From contig JAGWRH010000095.1 in NCBI GenBank assembly GCA_028876695.1, positions 1 through 12,740 of the forward strand: a stretch of DNA of 12,740 nt, given 5' to 3'. The stretch's first letter is position 1, and every line of letters begins with the position of its first letter. The position numbers and the translations under genes were made by a program. This document shows, piece by piece, positions 7,482 through 12,740 of this stretch. This DNA comes from Acidobacteriota bacterium. GTDB taxonomy: Bacteria > Acidobacteriota > Terriglobia > Acidiferrales > UBA7541. Under the pieces are notes generated by a model, which was not told where the DNA came from, searched no databases, and was given only the letters and a program-made list of their open reading frames with translations.

Positions 7482-8231
7482 ATGCTGACGCGGAACATCC
7501 GTTCGTACGTCTCCTGGCCGATCGAGGGCCTGGCAAGGCTTCTCGCCAGCACCGGAATTCCTCCGAACGTCATTACCTGGTCCGCGCTGGCGGCGAACCT
7601 TTGCGCCGGAGTGCTTTTCGCCGAAGGGCGTTTCCCGGCTGGCGGCGGAATGGTGATCGTCGCAGCGCTTTGCGATTTGCTCGATGGTCCGGTAGCGCGG
7701 CTGCAGAATCGCGTATCGCTTTTCGGCGGCTTCCTCGATTCGATTCTCGACCGGTACGCCGATTTTCTGCTGTTTCTCGGACTGCTGGTCTATTACGTGG
7801 AGCAGAACCGGTTTCGGTACGCCGTGCTGGCGGGAGCGGCCATGGCCGGCGCGGTGATGATCAGCTACGCGAAGGCCCGCGCGGCATCGCTGGTGCCAGA
7901 ATCGGATGTGGGATTCTGGGACCGGCCGGAACGGCTGGCGCTCATAATCCTGGCCGCGCTTGCGAATCGCATGGGCCTGGCGCTCTGGATTCTGGCAATT
8001 GGACCGAACATTACGGTGGTTCATCGCATCGTGCATACCTGGAAACAAGCAGAGGCTCGCGGCAACACTCTGCCGCAGTCCGCGAACGAGCGCGGCGCGG
8101 CGCCTTCGCGCGTTGGCGGAGGATCGGGTGCCGCCGCGCCGAGCGGCCGGGCGGCGGTGCAATCAAAGGCGGCCCAGGCAGGTCATCTGCTACTCAGAGC
8201 GCGGCGGCATTCGGCGGGGCGGGAGCAGTGA
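7482..8231 (+). CDS. CDP-alcohol phosphatidyltransferase family membrane enzyme
   Basis: A 249-residue integral membrane enzyme that moves a phosphatidyl (or similar) group from a CDP-linked lipid to an alcohol in phospholipid synthesis. The family signature DG(x2)AR(x8)G(x3)D(x3)D is perfect: D68-G69, A72-R73, G82, D86 and D90, with another Asp at 65; these acidic residues bind the metal ions. About six hydrophobic helices cover residues 25-185. 'GFWDRPERLALI' (about 144-155) recalls inositol-phosphate-using members, so a phosphatidylinositol-phosphate synthase-like role is possible, but the acceptor cannot be assigned. Residues about 195-249 are a low-complexity Ala/Gly/Ser/Arg tail with no recognisable domain. 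Its stop is one base before the GTG of the next gene, suggesting translational coupling. Confidence 0.9.
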   Translation: MLTRNIRSYVSWPIEGLARLLASTGIPPNVITWSALAANLCAGVLFAEGRFPAGGGMVIVAALCDLLDGPVARLQNRVSLFGGFLDSILDRYADFLLFLGLLVYYVEQNRFRYAVLAGAAMAGAVMISYAKARAASLVPESDVGFWDRPERLALIILAALANRMGLALWILAIGPNITVVHRIVHTWKQAEARGNTLPQSANERGAAPSRVGGGSGAAAPSGRAAVQSKAAQAGHLLLRARRHSAGREQ

Positions 8232-8232
8232 A

Positions 8233-8508
8233 GTGCCGAAGCTGGTGAGCATCATCGGGTTCATCGTCATCTGCGCCGGAATCGACTTGCTGTGGCAATC
8301 GAGGATGGATATCCGCTACTGGTTCGCCGCGTATCTTTCCGTCATTCGCGAGGTGCTTAGACGGCGCGACGTTTCGCGGCTCGTATCGGCGGCACGCAAA
8401 CGGCAAGGAGCGGCCAGCGTGCTGCTGGGCATGAGCTTGGTATTTCTGGTGGGGCCGGTGCTGATCTTGACGGGCGTCGCGCTGATGCTGATCTTCCCCA
8501 ATCTTTAA
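8233..8508 (+). CDS. Small two-helix membrane protein of unknown function
   Basis: 91 codons from GTG at 8233 ('MPKLVSIIGFIVICAGIDLL'), preceded by a GGGAG-like ribosome-binding site at about 8220-8224 inside the end of the previous gene. The same frame is open far upstream, but those codons are the shadow of the phosphatidyltransferase gene, so the short form is preferred. Hydrophobic helices lie at residues 4-20 and about 64-89. Between them is a basic, partly amphipathic stretch ('EVLRRRDVSRLVSAARKRQ') that should face the cytoplasm. No family is recognised. Its position, one base after the lipid enzyme and 15 bp before the asparaginase, suggests co-expression, possibly a membrane accessory role; that is inference only. 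Confidence 0.75.
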   Translation: MPKLVSIIGFIVICAGIDLLWQSRMDIRYWFAAYLSVIREVLRRRDVSRLVSAARKRQGAASVLLGMSLVFLVGPVLILTGVALMLIFPNL

Positions 8509-8523
8509 ATCTCTCAGGCGGAC

Positions 8524-9450
8524 GTGAAACCCTCTCTCATCGTCCACGGAGGCGCGGGCAATATCCCGGATGCCGCCGTGAACGACTTTCGCCGGGGTGT
8601 GCGCTCCGGGCTCAATGCGGGTTGGAGCGTGCTTTCGAGAGGAGGCGCGGCACTCGACGCGGTCGAGGCGGCCATTGTGGCGCTCGAAGAGGATCCCGCG
8701 CTTGATGCGGGCGTCGGATCGCATCTGAACCGCGACGGGCGCGTGCAGCTCGACGCGATCGTGATGGACGGCGGCACGCTGAAGGCCGGCGCGGTGGCGG
8801 CCGTCGAGCGGATTCGAAACCCGATCCGTCTGGCCCGACTCGTATTCGAAAAATCAGAACACATGATGCTCATTGGCCGCGGCGCCGAACAGTTTGCGGT
8901 GGAGAACGGATTTCCGCTATGCGATCCCGAGGAGCTGATCACGGACGTCGCTCGCGATGAATGGCGGAAGACGCGCGAACCGAGCGCCGCTGGACACGCG
9001 GAACAACCCCGCGGAACGGTGGGCGCGGTAGCTCTCGATTCAGACGGAAATCTGGTAGCCGGAACGTCGACAGGTGGAACCCGCGGCAAGTATCCCGGCC
9101 GAGTGGGCGATTCTCCGCTGATTGGCTGCGGATGCTATGCGGACGCGCAGGCAGGTGGGATTTCCTGTACGGGATACGGGGAGGGAATCATGAAGGTCGT
9201 GATGGCGAAGATGGCGGCCGATATGCTACGCGATCCGGGAGCGGTCGCGCCGCGGGAGAGCAAAGACTCTGATACTAGAATCGCGCAGTCTGTGGCCGAG
9301 GCGTGCGTCCGAATTTTAGGTGATCGCGCGCGCGCCGCGGGCGGTTTAATCCTGCTCGATCGCGAGGGGAATCCGGCGGCGGCATACACTACGCCGCGAA
9401 TGGCTTACGGCTACGTGGGAGCGGGCGGGGTTCTTAATATTGCGCCTTGA
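8524..9450 (+). CDS. Isoaspartyl peptidase / L-asparaginase, Ntn-hydrolase (type III)
   Basis: A 308-residue member of the plant-type asparaginase family (E. coli IaaA/EcAIII). The precursor cuts itself into alpha and beta chains, freeing an N-terminal Thr that hydrolyses isoaspartyl dipeptides and asparagine. The cleavage site is 'QPRGTVGAVALD', with Thr165 as the nucleophile. 'TSTGGTRGKYPGRVGDSPL' (181-199) carries the second Thr and the Arg/Asp that bind substrate, and 'GGAGNI' at the N-terminus and 'DAGVGSHLN' are also family typical. Many homologues have 'NAG.G' where this has 'DAGVG'. The start is GTG at 8524 with AGGCGG just upstream; no signal peptide is seen, so it should be cytoplasmic. 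It is the last gene of the greA group and is followed by a strong terminator. A role in isoaspartyl damage turnover or peptide recycling is likely from the family. Confidence 0.95.
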   Translation: MKPSLIVHGGAGNIPDAAVNDFRRGVRSGLNAGWSVLSRGGAALDAVEAAIVALEEDPALDAGVGSHLNRDGRVQLDAIVMDGGTLKAGAVAAVERIRNPIRLARLVFEKSEHMMLIGRGAEQFAVENGFPLCDPEELITDVARDEWRKTREPSAAGHAEQPRGTVGAVALDSDGNLVAGTSTGGTRGKYPGRVGDSPLIGCGCYADAQAGGISCTGYGEGIMKVVMAKMAADMLRDPGAVAPRESKDSDTRIAQSVAEACVRILGDRARAAGGLILLDREGNPAAAYTTPRMAYGYVGAGGVLNIAP

Positions 9451-9513
9451 ATGCCGTCGGAGCGACCTTCGCCGGATTTTCGGCTGCTTCCATGGCGGAA
9501 AAATTCGAAAAAA

Positions 9514-9555
9514 GTCTTGCGCTTGGCCGGAGTCTGCAAGACAATCGGCGCAGAC
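9514..9555 (+). other. Overlapping, mutually exclusive hairpins
   Basis: GTCTTGC (9514-9520) pairs perfectly with GCAAGAC (9536-9542). GTCTGC (9532-9537) pairs perfectly with GCAGAC (9550-9555). The arms overlap at 9532-9542, so both stems cannot form at once. They lie 16 bp before a terminator. This is the layout of a switch or of a small RNA, but no plus-strand gene follows. Confidence 0.4.
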
Positions 9556-9570
9556 ACACTTAGCTAATAA

Positions 9571-9626
9571 GGGCCCGCGCAACGCCATCTTCTCTCCTCG
9601 GACGTCTCGCGCGGGCTCCCTTTTTT
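9571..9626 (+). terminator. Rho-independent terminator of the greA-asparaginase group
   Basis: GGGCCCGCGC (9571-9580) pairs with GCGCGGG-CT-CCC (9609-9620) through ten G-C pairs with a two-base bulge, followed by T6 (9621-9626). The loop is long (28 bases), which is less typical. The position, 120 bp after the asparaginase stop, leaves room for a 3' untranslated RNA. Confidence 0.7.
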
Positions 9627-9754
9627 CCAGCGAGTACGACGGCGAGACGGTCGCTTTGTGACAGCGTCGAAGTTTCGATGTAATCCGGCCGCAAGCTGCG
9701 TGTGATCCCGGCAGAGCCACTGCGGAGACGGGAGACCGAGTAGCGGTCGAGAAA

Positions 9755-10090
9755 TCAGCAGGACATCAAGCGATTGTCGGGGTGGAGCGCAAGCTCGGCT
9801 AGAAGAACGTCTTGCTCCTGAATTACCGGATAGCCTTCGCAACAGGTGATCAGGTGGGCCAGGGCGCGGGGGAGAAACAGGCCCTCATCGCTGGCGCGCA
9901 GGTGGGCGCGCGATTGCCAAAAACCGATCATCGTGCACCGAGGCTTCGGATCGTTGTACAGGCTTCGCAGCACGACGAAGCCTTGGAATCCCCGCTCTTT
10001 TTTTGCCTCTGGCAAGAGCGTGCGCACGGATTCGACGAAATCCTCAAGTTTGCCGGGCAAGATAGTGAAGCGCCACGTACGTGCGTACAT
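9755..10090 (-). CDS. Antibiotic biosynthesis monooxygenase (ABM)-like domain protein
   Basis: The ATG at 10090 gives 111 residues beginning 'MYARTWRFTILPGKLEDFVE'. The start is fixed by GGAGGA (complement of 10094-10099) three bases upstream; the frame stays open to an earlier ATG at 10177, but that extension reads as non-coding. The pattern 'R.W.F.ILPGKLEDFVES...LLPEAKKERGFQGFVVLRS.....C.MIGFW.S..HL' is that of a single ABM-type ferredoxin-like fold, in which dimers form an alpha+beta barrel. The family includes small monooxygenases, haem-degrading enzymes and proteins of unknown role. No catalytic residues are diagnostic, and no biosynthetic cluster is nearby, so I would not claim antibiotic synthesis. 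The C-terminal 'HPDNRLMSC' is an unremarkable tail. Confidence 0.75.
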   Translation of the reverse strand: MYARTWRFTILPGKLEDFVESVRTLLPEAKKERGFQGFVVLRSLYNDPKPRCTMIGFWQSRAHLRASDEGLFLPRALAHLITCCEGYPVIQEQDVLLAELALHPDNRLMSC

Positions 10091-10105
10091 AAATCCTCCG
10101 AGGCC

Positions 10106-10121
10106 TGAGCGAATTTCCGGT
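10106..10121. repeat. 16-bp perfect repeat, copy 2
   Basis: TGAGCGAATTTCCGGT, identical to 6236-6251. It sits 15 bases upstream of the ABM-like start codon, in the same orientation relative to its gene as copy 1. Confidence 0.5.
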
Positions 10122-10201
10122 ATGAGCAGATCCGCGAAGCTCTGTGGACGGGGGCCGCGTACGGCGGAGCCTATCATGGCAAGTCGCCGGAAGGAACGGA
10201 A

Positions 10202-10447
10202 ATGCGTTCGGACAAGCCGAACTGGGCCGAGACCGTTGTCAAGTTTGATGCACGCGGGTTTCGAACCTGCATCAAGCTACAACTTGCAGGGCCAGAAGAG
10301 GGCGCGTACCATCAAAAAATGGCCGCGCGGCACGCGTATGATCCCGGCCGCGCGAAAGTAAGCTACGTCGAGAACTCCATCGAGCTGCGGACGCTTCGGC
10401 CCGGGCGGCTCAGAAGTGAATTCGTGAATGAAGACTCATCAGGGTAA
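10202..10447 (+). CDS. Doubtful small hypothetical protein
   Basis: 81 codons starting 'MRSDKPNWAETVVKFDARGF', with a fair ribosome-binding site, GGAAGGA at 10189-10195, six bases before the ATG. The frame is open further upstream to a stop near 10104, without an obvious start codon. Codon use is only moderately like its neighbours and I recognise no family, signal or membrane segment. It overlaps the annotated S41 protease start by 20 bases, so if real it could be translationally coupled to it. It may instead be leader sequence or the remnant of an older gene. The rest of the 337-bp stretch 10091-10427 shows no other gene. Confidence 0.3.
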   Translation: MRSDKPNWAETVVKFDARGFRTCIKLQLAGPEEGAYHQKMAARHAYDPGRAKVSYVENSIELRTLRPGRLRSEFVNEDSSG

Positions 10448-12098
10448 GTCGAACGAAGATATGGCGCGATTCGGCCGGTCCTCCCTGCGTGGAATTTTGG
10501 CGCTCGCGGTCATTCTGGGCATTTCCGCGGCAATGGGCGCGTATTTTCCCGGGCCCTCCGTGGCAAGAGCGGCGCAGAAGGACGATCTGCAGAATTCCGT
10601 GCAGCAATTGGCAAATGTGCTGTCGATTGTGCAGCAGAACTACGCGGAACCCATCAACGTGGACCAGGCAATTTACGACGGCGCGATTCCCGGATTGTTG
10701 CAGTCGCTCGATCCTCATTCGGAGTTCTTCGACCCCAAGGAGTACGCGGCGTTCCTCGAGCAGGAAGAGGGCCGGTACTACGGCGTGGGGATGGTGATCG
10801 AGCAGTCCCCTAGCGGTCAAACGATGGTGCAGTATCCGTTCGTCGAATCCCCAGCGTACAAAGCGGGAATTCGCCCCGGTGACGTGATCCTGAAAGTGGA
10901 CGGCAAGTTGTGCGCGGGTCTGAACACGTCGGAGGTGGCAAACTTGCTGCGCGGAGCGAAAGGCACTCCGGTGACGATCTCGCTCAGCCGCGAGGGCTGG
11001 GCAAAGCCGATCGACGTTACCGTCACGCGCGCCGAGATCCCGCGGCCGGCGGTCGAATTTACGACGATGGTGCGGCCGAACATCGGCTATATCCGCGTCT
11101 CGACTTTCAACGATGCCACGACCGATCGCGACTTCGCGGCGGCGCTGAAGCAGCTCGATGCCTCGAAGCTCGATGGCCTCGTCGTCGATCTACGCAACAA
11201 CGGCGGCGGCTTGGTGGACCAGTCGGTCGGCATGGCCGATATGTTTCTAGATAAGGGCGATTTGATCGTTTCGCATCGCGGCAGGTCGTCGCCGGAGCGG
11301 CGGTACTACGCATTGCGCGGCAATCAGGGTTTGGACGTGCCGATGGTGGTGCTGATCAATGGGCAGACAGCGTCGGCTTCGGAGATTTTCGCCGGCGCGA
11401 TGCAGGATCACGACCGGGCTCTGGTCATCGGTGAAACAAGCTTCGGGAAGGGGCTGGTTGGAACGCAATTCCCGCTGAGCTACAACACCGCGCTGATGCT
11501 CATCACGGCGCGTTATTACACTCCGAGCGGGCGTTCGATCCAGCGAAGCTATAAAAACGAGACGCTCTACGATTATCACTACAACCCGCAAAAGCCGGAG
11601 TCGGCCGAGGCGAAGCTGACCGATACAGGAAGAACCGTCTACGGCGGAGACGGAATCGCTCCGGATGTGGCCGTGGCGACGCCGAAGCCCGATGATTTCG
11701 AGGAACTCCTGGAGCGGCGCGGCGTGCTCTATCCGGCATCTCTCCCGCCGCAAGGCGTGGGCGATTTCGTGCGCTTCTACCTCGGAGAGAATCATGATAT
11801 CCCGAAAGATTTTGCCGTGGATGACGGAGTGATCGCGCAATTGAAAAAGTTTCTGGCCAATCAGCAAATTCAAGTGACCGACGCGCAGATCCAGCGGAAT
11901 CTTCCTTACCTGAAATGGGAGATTCAGCGCGAAGTGTCCACCGTCGTTTTCGGCGTGGACGCGGGTTACAAAATCGCTCTCGAAAATGATCCGCAACTCG
12001 ACAAAGCGATCGCGTCCATACCCGCCGCCGAAGCGCTCTACAGCAATGCGCGCAAGATGCTGGCGCAGAGAACTTCCAGCAGAAACGTCCAGCCCTAG
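10428..12098 (+). CDS. S41 family carboxyl-terminal processing protease (CTP/Prc-like)
   Basis: 556 residues with one N-terminal membrane anchor or signal (about 23-48, 'GILALAVILGISAAMGAYF'), so the catalytic part lies in the periplasm. Residues about 52-115 are the N-terminal helical part with 'SLDPHSEFFDPKEY', 117-203 a PDZ domain ('GVGMVIEQ', 'SPAYKAGIRPGDVILKVDG') that senses substrate C-termini, and 215-370 the peptidase core. The Ser/Lys dyad is Ser316 in 'NGQTASASEIFAGA' and Lys341 in 'GETSFGKGLV', 25 residues apart as in characterised members. The position four after the Lys, Gln in CtpB, is Gly345 here. Residues 390-556 form a long C-terminal extension typical of some phyla. The function is trimming or degrading envelope proteins. 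The ATG at 10428 has no good ribosome-binding site; ATG 10461 ('MARFGRSSLRG') is an attractive alternative giving a classic signal sequence. Confidence 0.93.
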   Translation: MKTHQGKSNEDMARFGRSSLRGILALAVILGISAAMGAYFPGPSVARAAQKDDLQNSVQQLANVLSIVQQNYAEPINVDQAIYDGAIPGLLQSLDPHSEFFDPKEYAAFLEQEEGRYYGVGMVIEQSPSGQTMVQYPFVESPAYKAGIRPGDVILKVDGKLCAGLNTSEVANLLRGAKGTPVTISLSREGWAKPIDVTVTRAEIPRPAVEFTTMVRPNIGYIRVSTFNDATTDRDFAAALKQLDASKLDGLVVDLRNNGGGLVDQSVGMADMFLDKGDLIVSHRGRSSPERRYYALRGNQGLDVPMVVLINGQTASASEIFAGAMQDHDRALVIGETSFGKGLVGTQFPLSYNTALMLITARYYTPSGRSIQRSYKNETLYDYHYNPQKPESAEAKLTDTGRTVYGGDGIAPDVAVATPKPDDFEELLERRGVLYPASLPPQGVGDFVRFYLGENHDIPKDFAVDDGVIAQLKKFLANQQIQVTDAQIQRNLPYLKWEIQREVSTVVFGVDAGYKIALENDPQLDKAIASIPAAEALYSNARKMLAQRTSSRNVQP

Positions 12099-12142
12099 GC
12101 GCACTGCAGCCGTCAACAAACCACGCGTGATGCGCCCGTTGG

Positions 12143-12317
12143 GTGACCGGGGGCCGGTTCTTCTTCGTGCCGATCAACGGAAGAGAGCGATCGATGGACC
12201 TCGACAAGTTCGTTGAAGAAAGCCATCATAACGGGCGAACAGCGCGGCTGGACCTTCATGCTGAATTTCACGCCGCCTGATGAGCGGCCCGCGCTGCCGC
12301 CGTTGCCATCGAAGTAA
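12143..12317 (+). pseudogene. Probable frameshifted small gene
   Basis: From GTG 12143 one frame reads 'VTGGRFFFVPINGRERSMDL' then 'DKFVEE', with high GC at third positions, and then turns into non-coding-like sequence. Another frame takes over and reads 'AIITGEQRGWTFMLNFTPP' then 'DERPALPPLPSK' to a TAA at 12315-12317, again with coding-like codon use. Removing one A from AAA at 12219-12221 joins them into a single smooth protein of about 57 residues. I do not recognise the family. No ribosome-binding site precedes the GTG, and an in-frame stop lies at 12128-12130, so the true N-terminus is uncertain. It may be a sequencing error in a real small gene or a decayed gene. Confidence 0.4.
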
Positions 12318-12385
12318 TCCCATCGCGGACAGTAGCGCAGGGTATTCGCGATTGCCGGCAGCTTCCAAACGGCAAAGTTCGCGGC

Positions 12386-12391
12386 TATAAT
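12386..12391 (+). promoter_or_regulatory. Probable -10 box of the DUF6152-like gene
   Basis: A perfect TATAAT 18 bases before ATG 12410. With a usual start seven or so bases downstream, the leader would be only about 12 bases. A weak -35 (TTCCAA, 12363-12368) is 17 bases upstream. Confidence 0.5.
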
Positions 12392-12409
12392 CCGCCCACC
12401 CCTCCACCC

Positions 12410-12740
12410 ATGAACAAAATCCTGTTCACGATCAAACGAATTCGTCGCGCGGCGATTTTCGCGGGTGCCGTGTCGCTCGCGAGCATCGTGCTGGCGGGAG
12501 CGGCGCAAGCGCACCACTCCCGGGCGATGTTCGATACGACGAAACAGGTGAAGCTCGTCGGCACAGTCAAAGATTTCCAATGGACGAATCCGCACTGCTG
12601 GATTCAGGTGCTCGTCCAGGACTCCGCCAACGCAAGCGCGGATCCCGTCGAGTGGGGCGTTGAGATGGGCGCTCCGGTGGAGCTGATGCGCAAGGGCTGG
12701 AAGCCCGAAAGTTTGAAACCCGGCGACAAGGTCACGATCC
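12410..12740 (+). CDS. Secreted DUF6152-like protein (partial, runs off right edge)
   Basis: 110 codons are visible from ATG 12410 to the window edge. Residues 1-34 are a signal peptide: a basic start 'MNKILFTIKRIRRA', a hydrophobic core and the cleavage site 'AQA' before 'HHS'. The mature part 'HHSRAMFDTTKQVKLVGTVKDFQWTNPHCWIQV' is the pattern of the DUF6152 family, small periplasmic proteins of unknown function with an N-terminal double histidine and a 'G.V..F.WTNPH.W' motif. Many of these start their mature form with HHS, which could bind a metal, but I know of no proven role. No Shine-Dalgarno precedes the ATG; a -10 box is close upstream. The remaining part would hold the rest of the OB-like beta domain; homologues are about 120-130 residues long, so most of the gene is present. 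Confidence 0.8.
   Translation, partial: MNKILFTIKRIRRAAIFAGAVSLASIVLAGAAQAHHSRAMFDTTKQVKLVGTVKDFQWTNPHCWIQVLVQDSANASADPVEWGVEMGAPVELMRKGWKPESLKPGDKVTI

Larger units (their letters stand above)
9451..9754. other. Convergent intergenic region, no supported gene
   Basis: 304 bp between the asparaginase (plus) and the ABM-like gene (minus). It holds overlapping inverted repeats (9514-9555) and a terminator hairpin (9571-9626). From 9627 to 9754 I see only small imperfect inverted repeats and no T-run facing the minus-strand gene. Confidence 0.6.

Noticed and set aside
7960..8508. A 182-codon version of the small membrane protein gene
   Set aside because: Its first 91 codons lie inside the phosphatidyltransferase gene in another frame; GTG 8233 with a ribosome-binding site is better.
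9346..9588. An 80-codon minus-strand frame with a good GAGGAG site and a CxC..C pattern
   Set aside because: It overlaps the asparaginase 3' end in antisense, passes through the terminator stem and is Arg-rich like a shadow frame.
10091..10177. A 29-codon N-terminal extension of the ABM-like gene
   Set aside because: The strong GGAGGA site sits directly before ATG 10090, and the extension holds the 16-bp repeat and no domain sequence.
10247..10270. A tRNA T-arm-like stem (GCGGG TTTCGAA CCTGC) with flanking GATGCA/TGCATC
   Set aside because: No anticodon arm, D-arm or 5' acceptor strand pairs at the right distance; the nearest partial acceptor match would give only about 67 bases. At most a degenerate remnant.
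12113..12595. A 160-codon minus-strand frame at the right end
   Set aside because: It is antisense to the DUF6152-like gene and the frameshifted small gene; no ribosome-binding site or domain.

Overview
This is a GC-rich bacterial chromosomal window (about 60% G+C by eye) made of ordinary chromosomal genes. There are no rRNA genes, CRISPR arrays, insertion sequences or phage genes, and no tRNA I can support. The gene set (a GreA with a 'PKEIxxARAHGDLSENAEY' core, a truncated UvrC-like protein, a membrane protein fused to a spermidine-synthase-like domain, an S41 C-terminal protease and a DUF6152-type secreted protein) suggests the phylum Acidobacteriota, possibly an uncultured member. That assignment is inference from remembered family resemblance, not a search.

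Left half, 1-6231, all minus strand. Reading in the direction of transcription: a membrane protein fused to a spermidine-synthase-like domain (6231..3919); an acyl-CoA dehydrogenase (3794..2643); a UvrC-like protein (2618..1266); and an MFS transporter (1215..<1). The MFS frame runs without a stop into a TPR lipoprotein-like sequence and off the left edge. The last three genes are 24 and 50 bp apart and look like one transcription unit.

Middle, 6232-9626, plus strand. A 150-bp divergent spacer precedes an AhpD-like CxxC protein (6382..6858). A likely sigma70 promoter then drives a compact group: greA (6984..7463), a CDP-alcohol phosphatidyltransferase (7482..8231), a 91-residue two-helix membrane protein (8233..8508) and an Ntn-type isoaspartyl peptidase/asparaginase (8524..9450). 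The group is followed by a GC hairpin and T-run terminator.

Right part, 9627-12740. A short antibiotic-biosynthesis-monooxygenase-like gene (10090..9755, minus) is convergent with the asparaginase group. A doubtful small ORF (10202..10447) precedes an S41 carboxyl-terminal protease (10428..12098). After that comes a probable frameshifted small gene (12143..12317). The window ends in a secreted DUF6152-like protein (12410..>12740) with its own -10 box.

The observations most worth a second look are: the in-frame MFS-TPR fusion at the left edge; a UvrC-like protein that keeps its four cysteines but has lost the GIY-YIG catalytic glutamate; a perfect 16-bp repeat just upstream of two unlinked minus-strand genes; mutually exclusive hairpins before the terminator near 9540; and the frameshifted small ORF near 12220. 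I found no clear multi-gene novel system.
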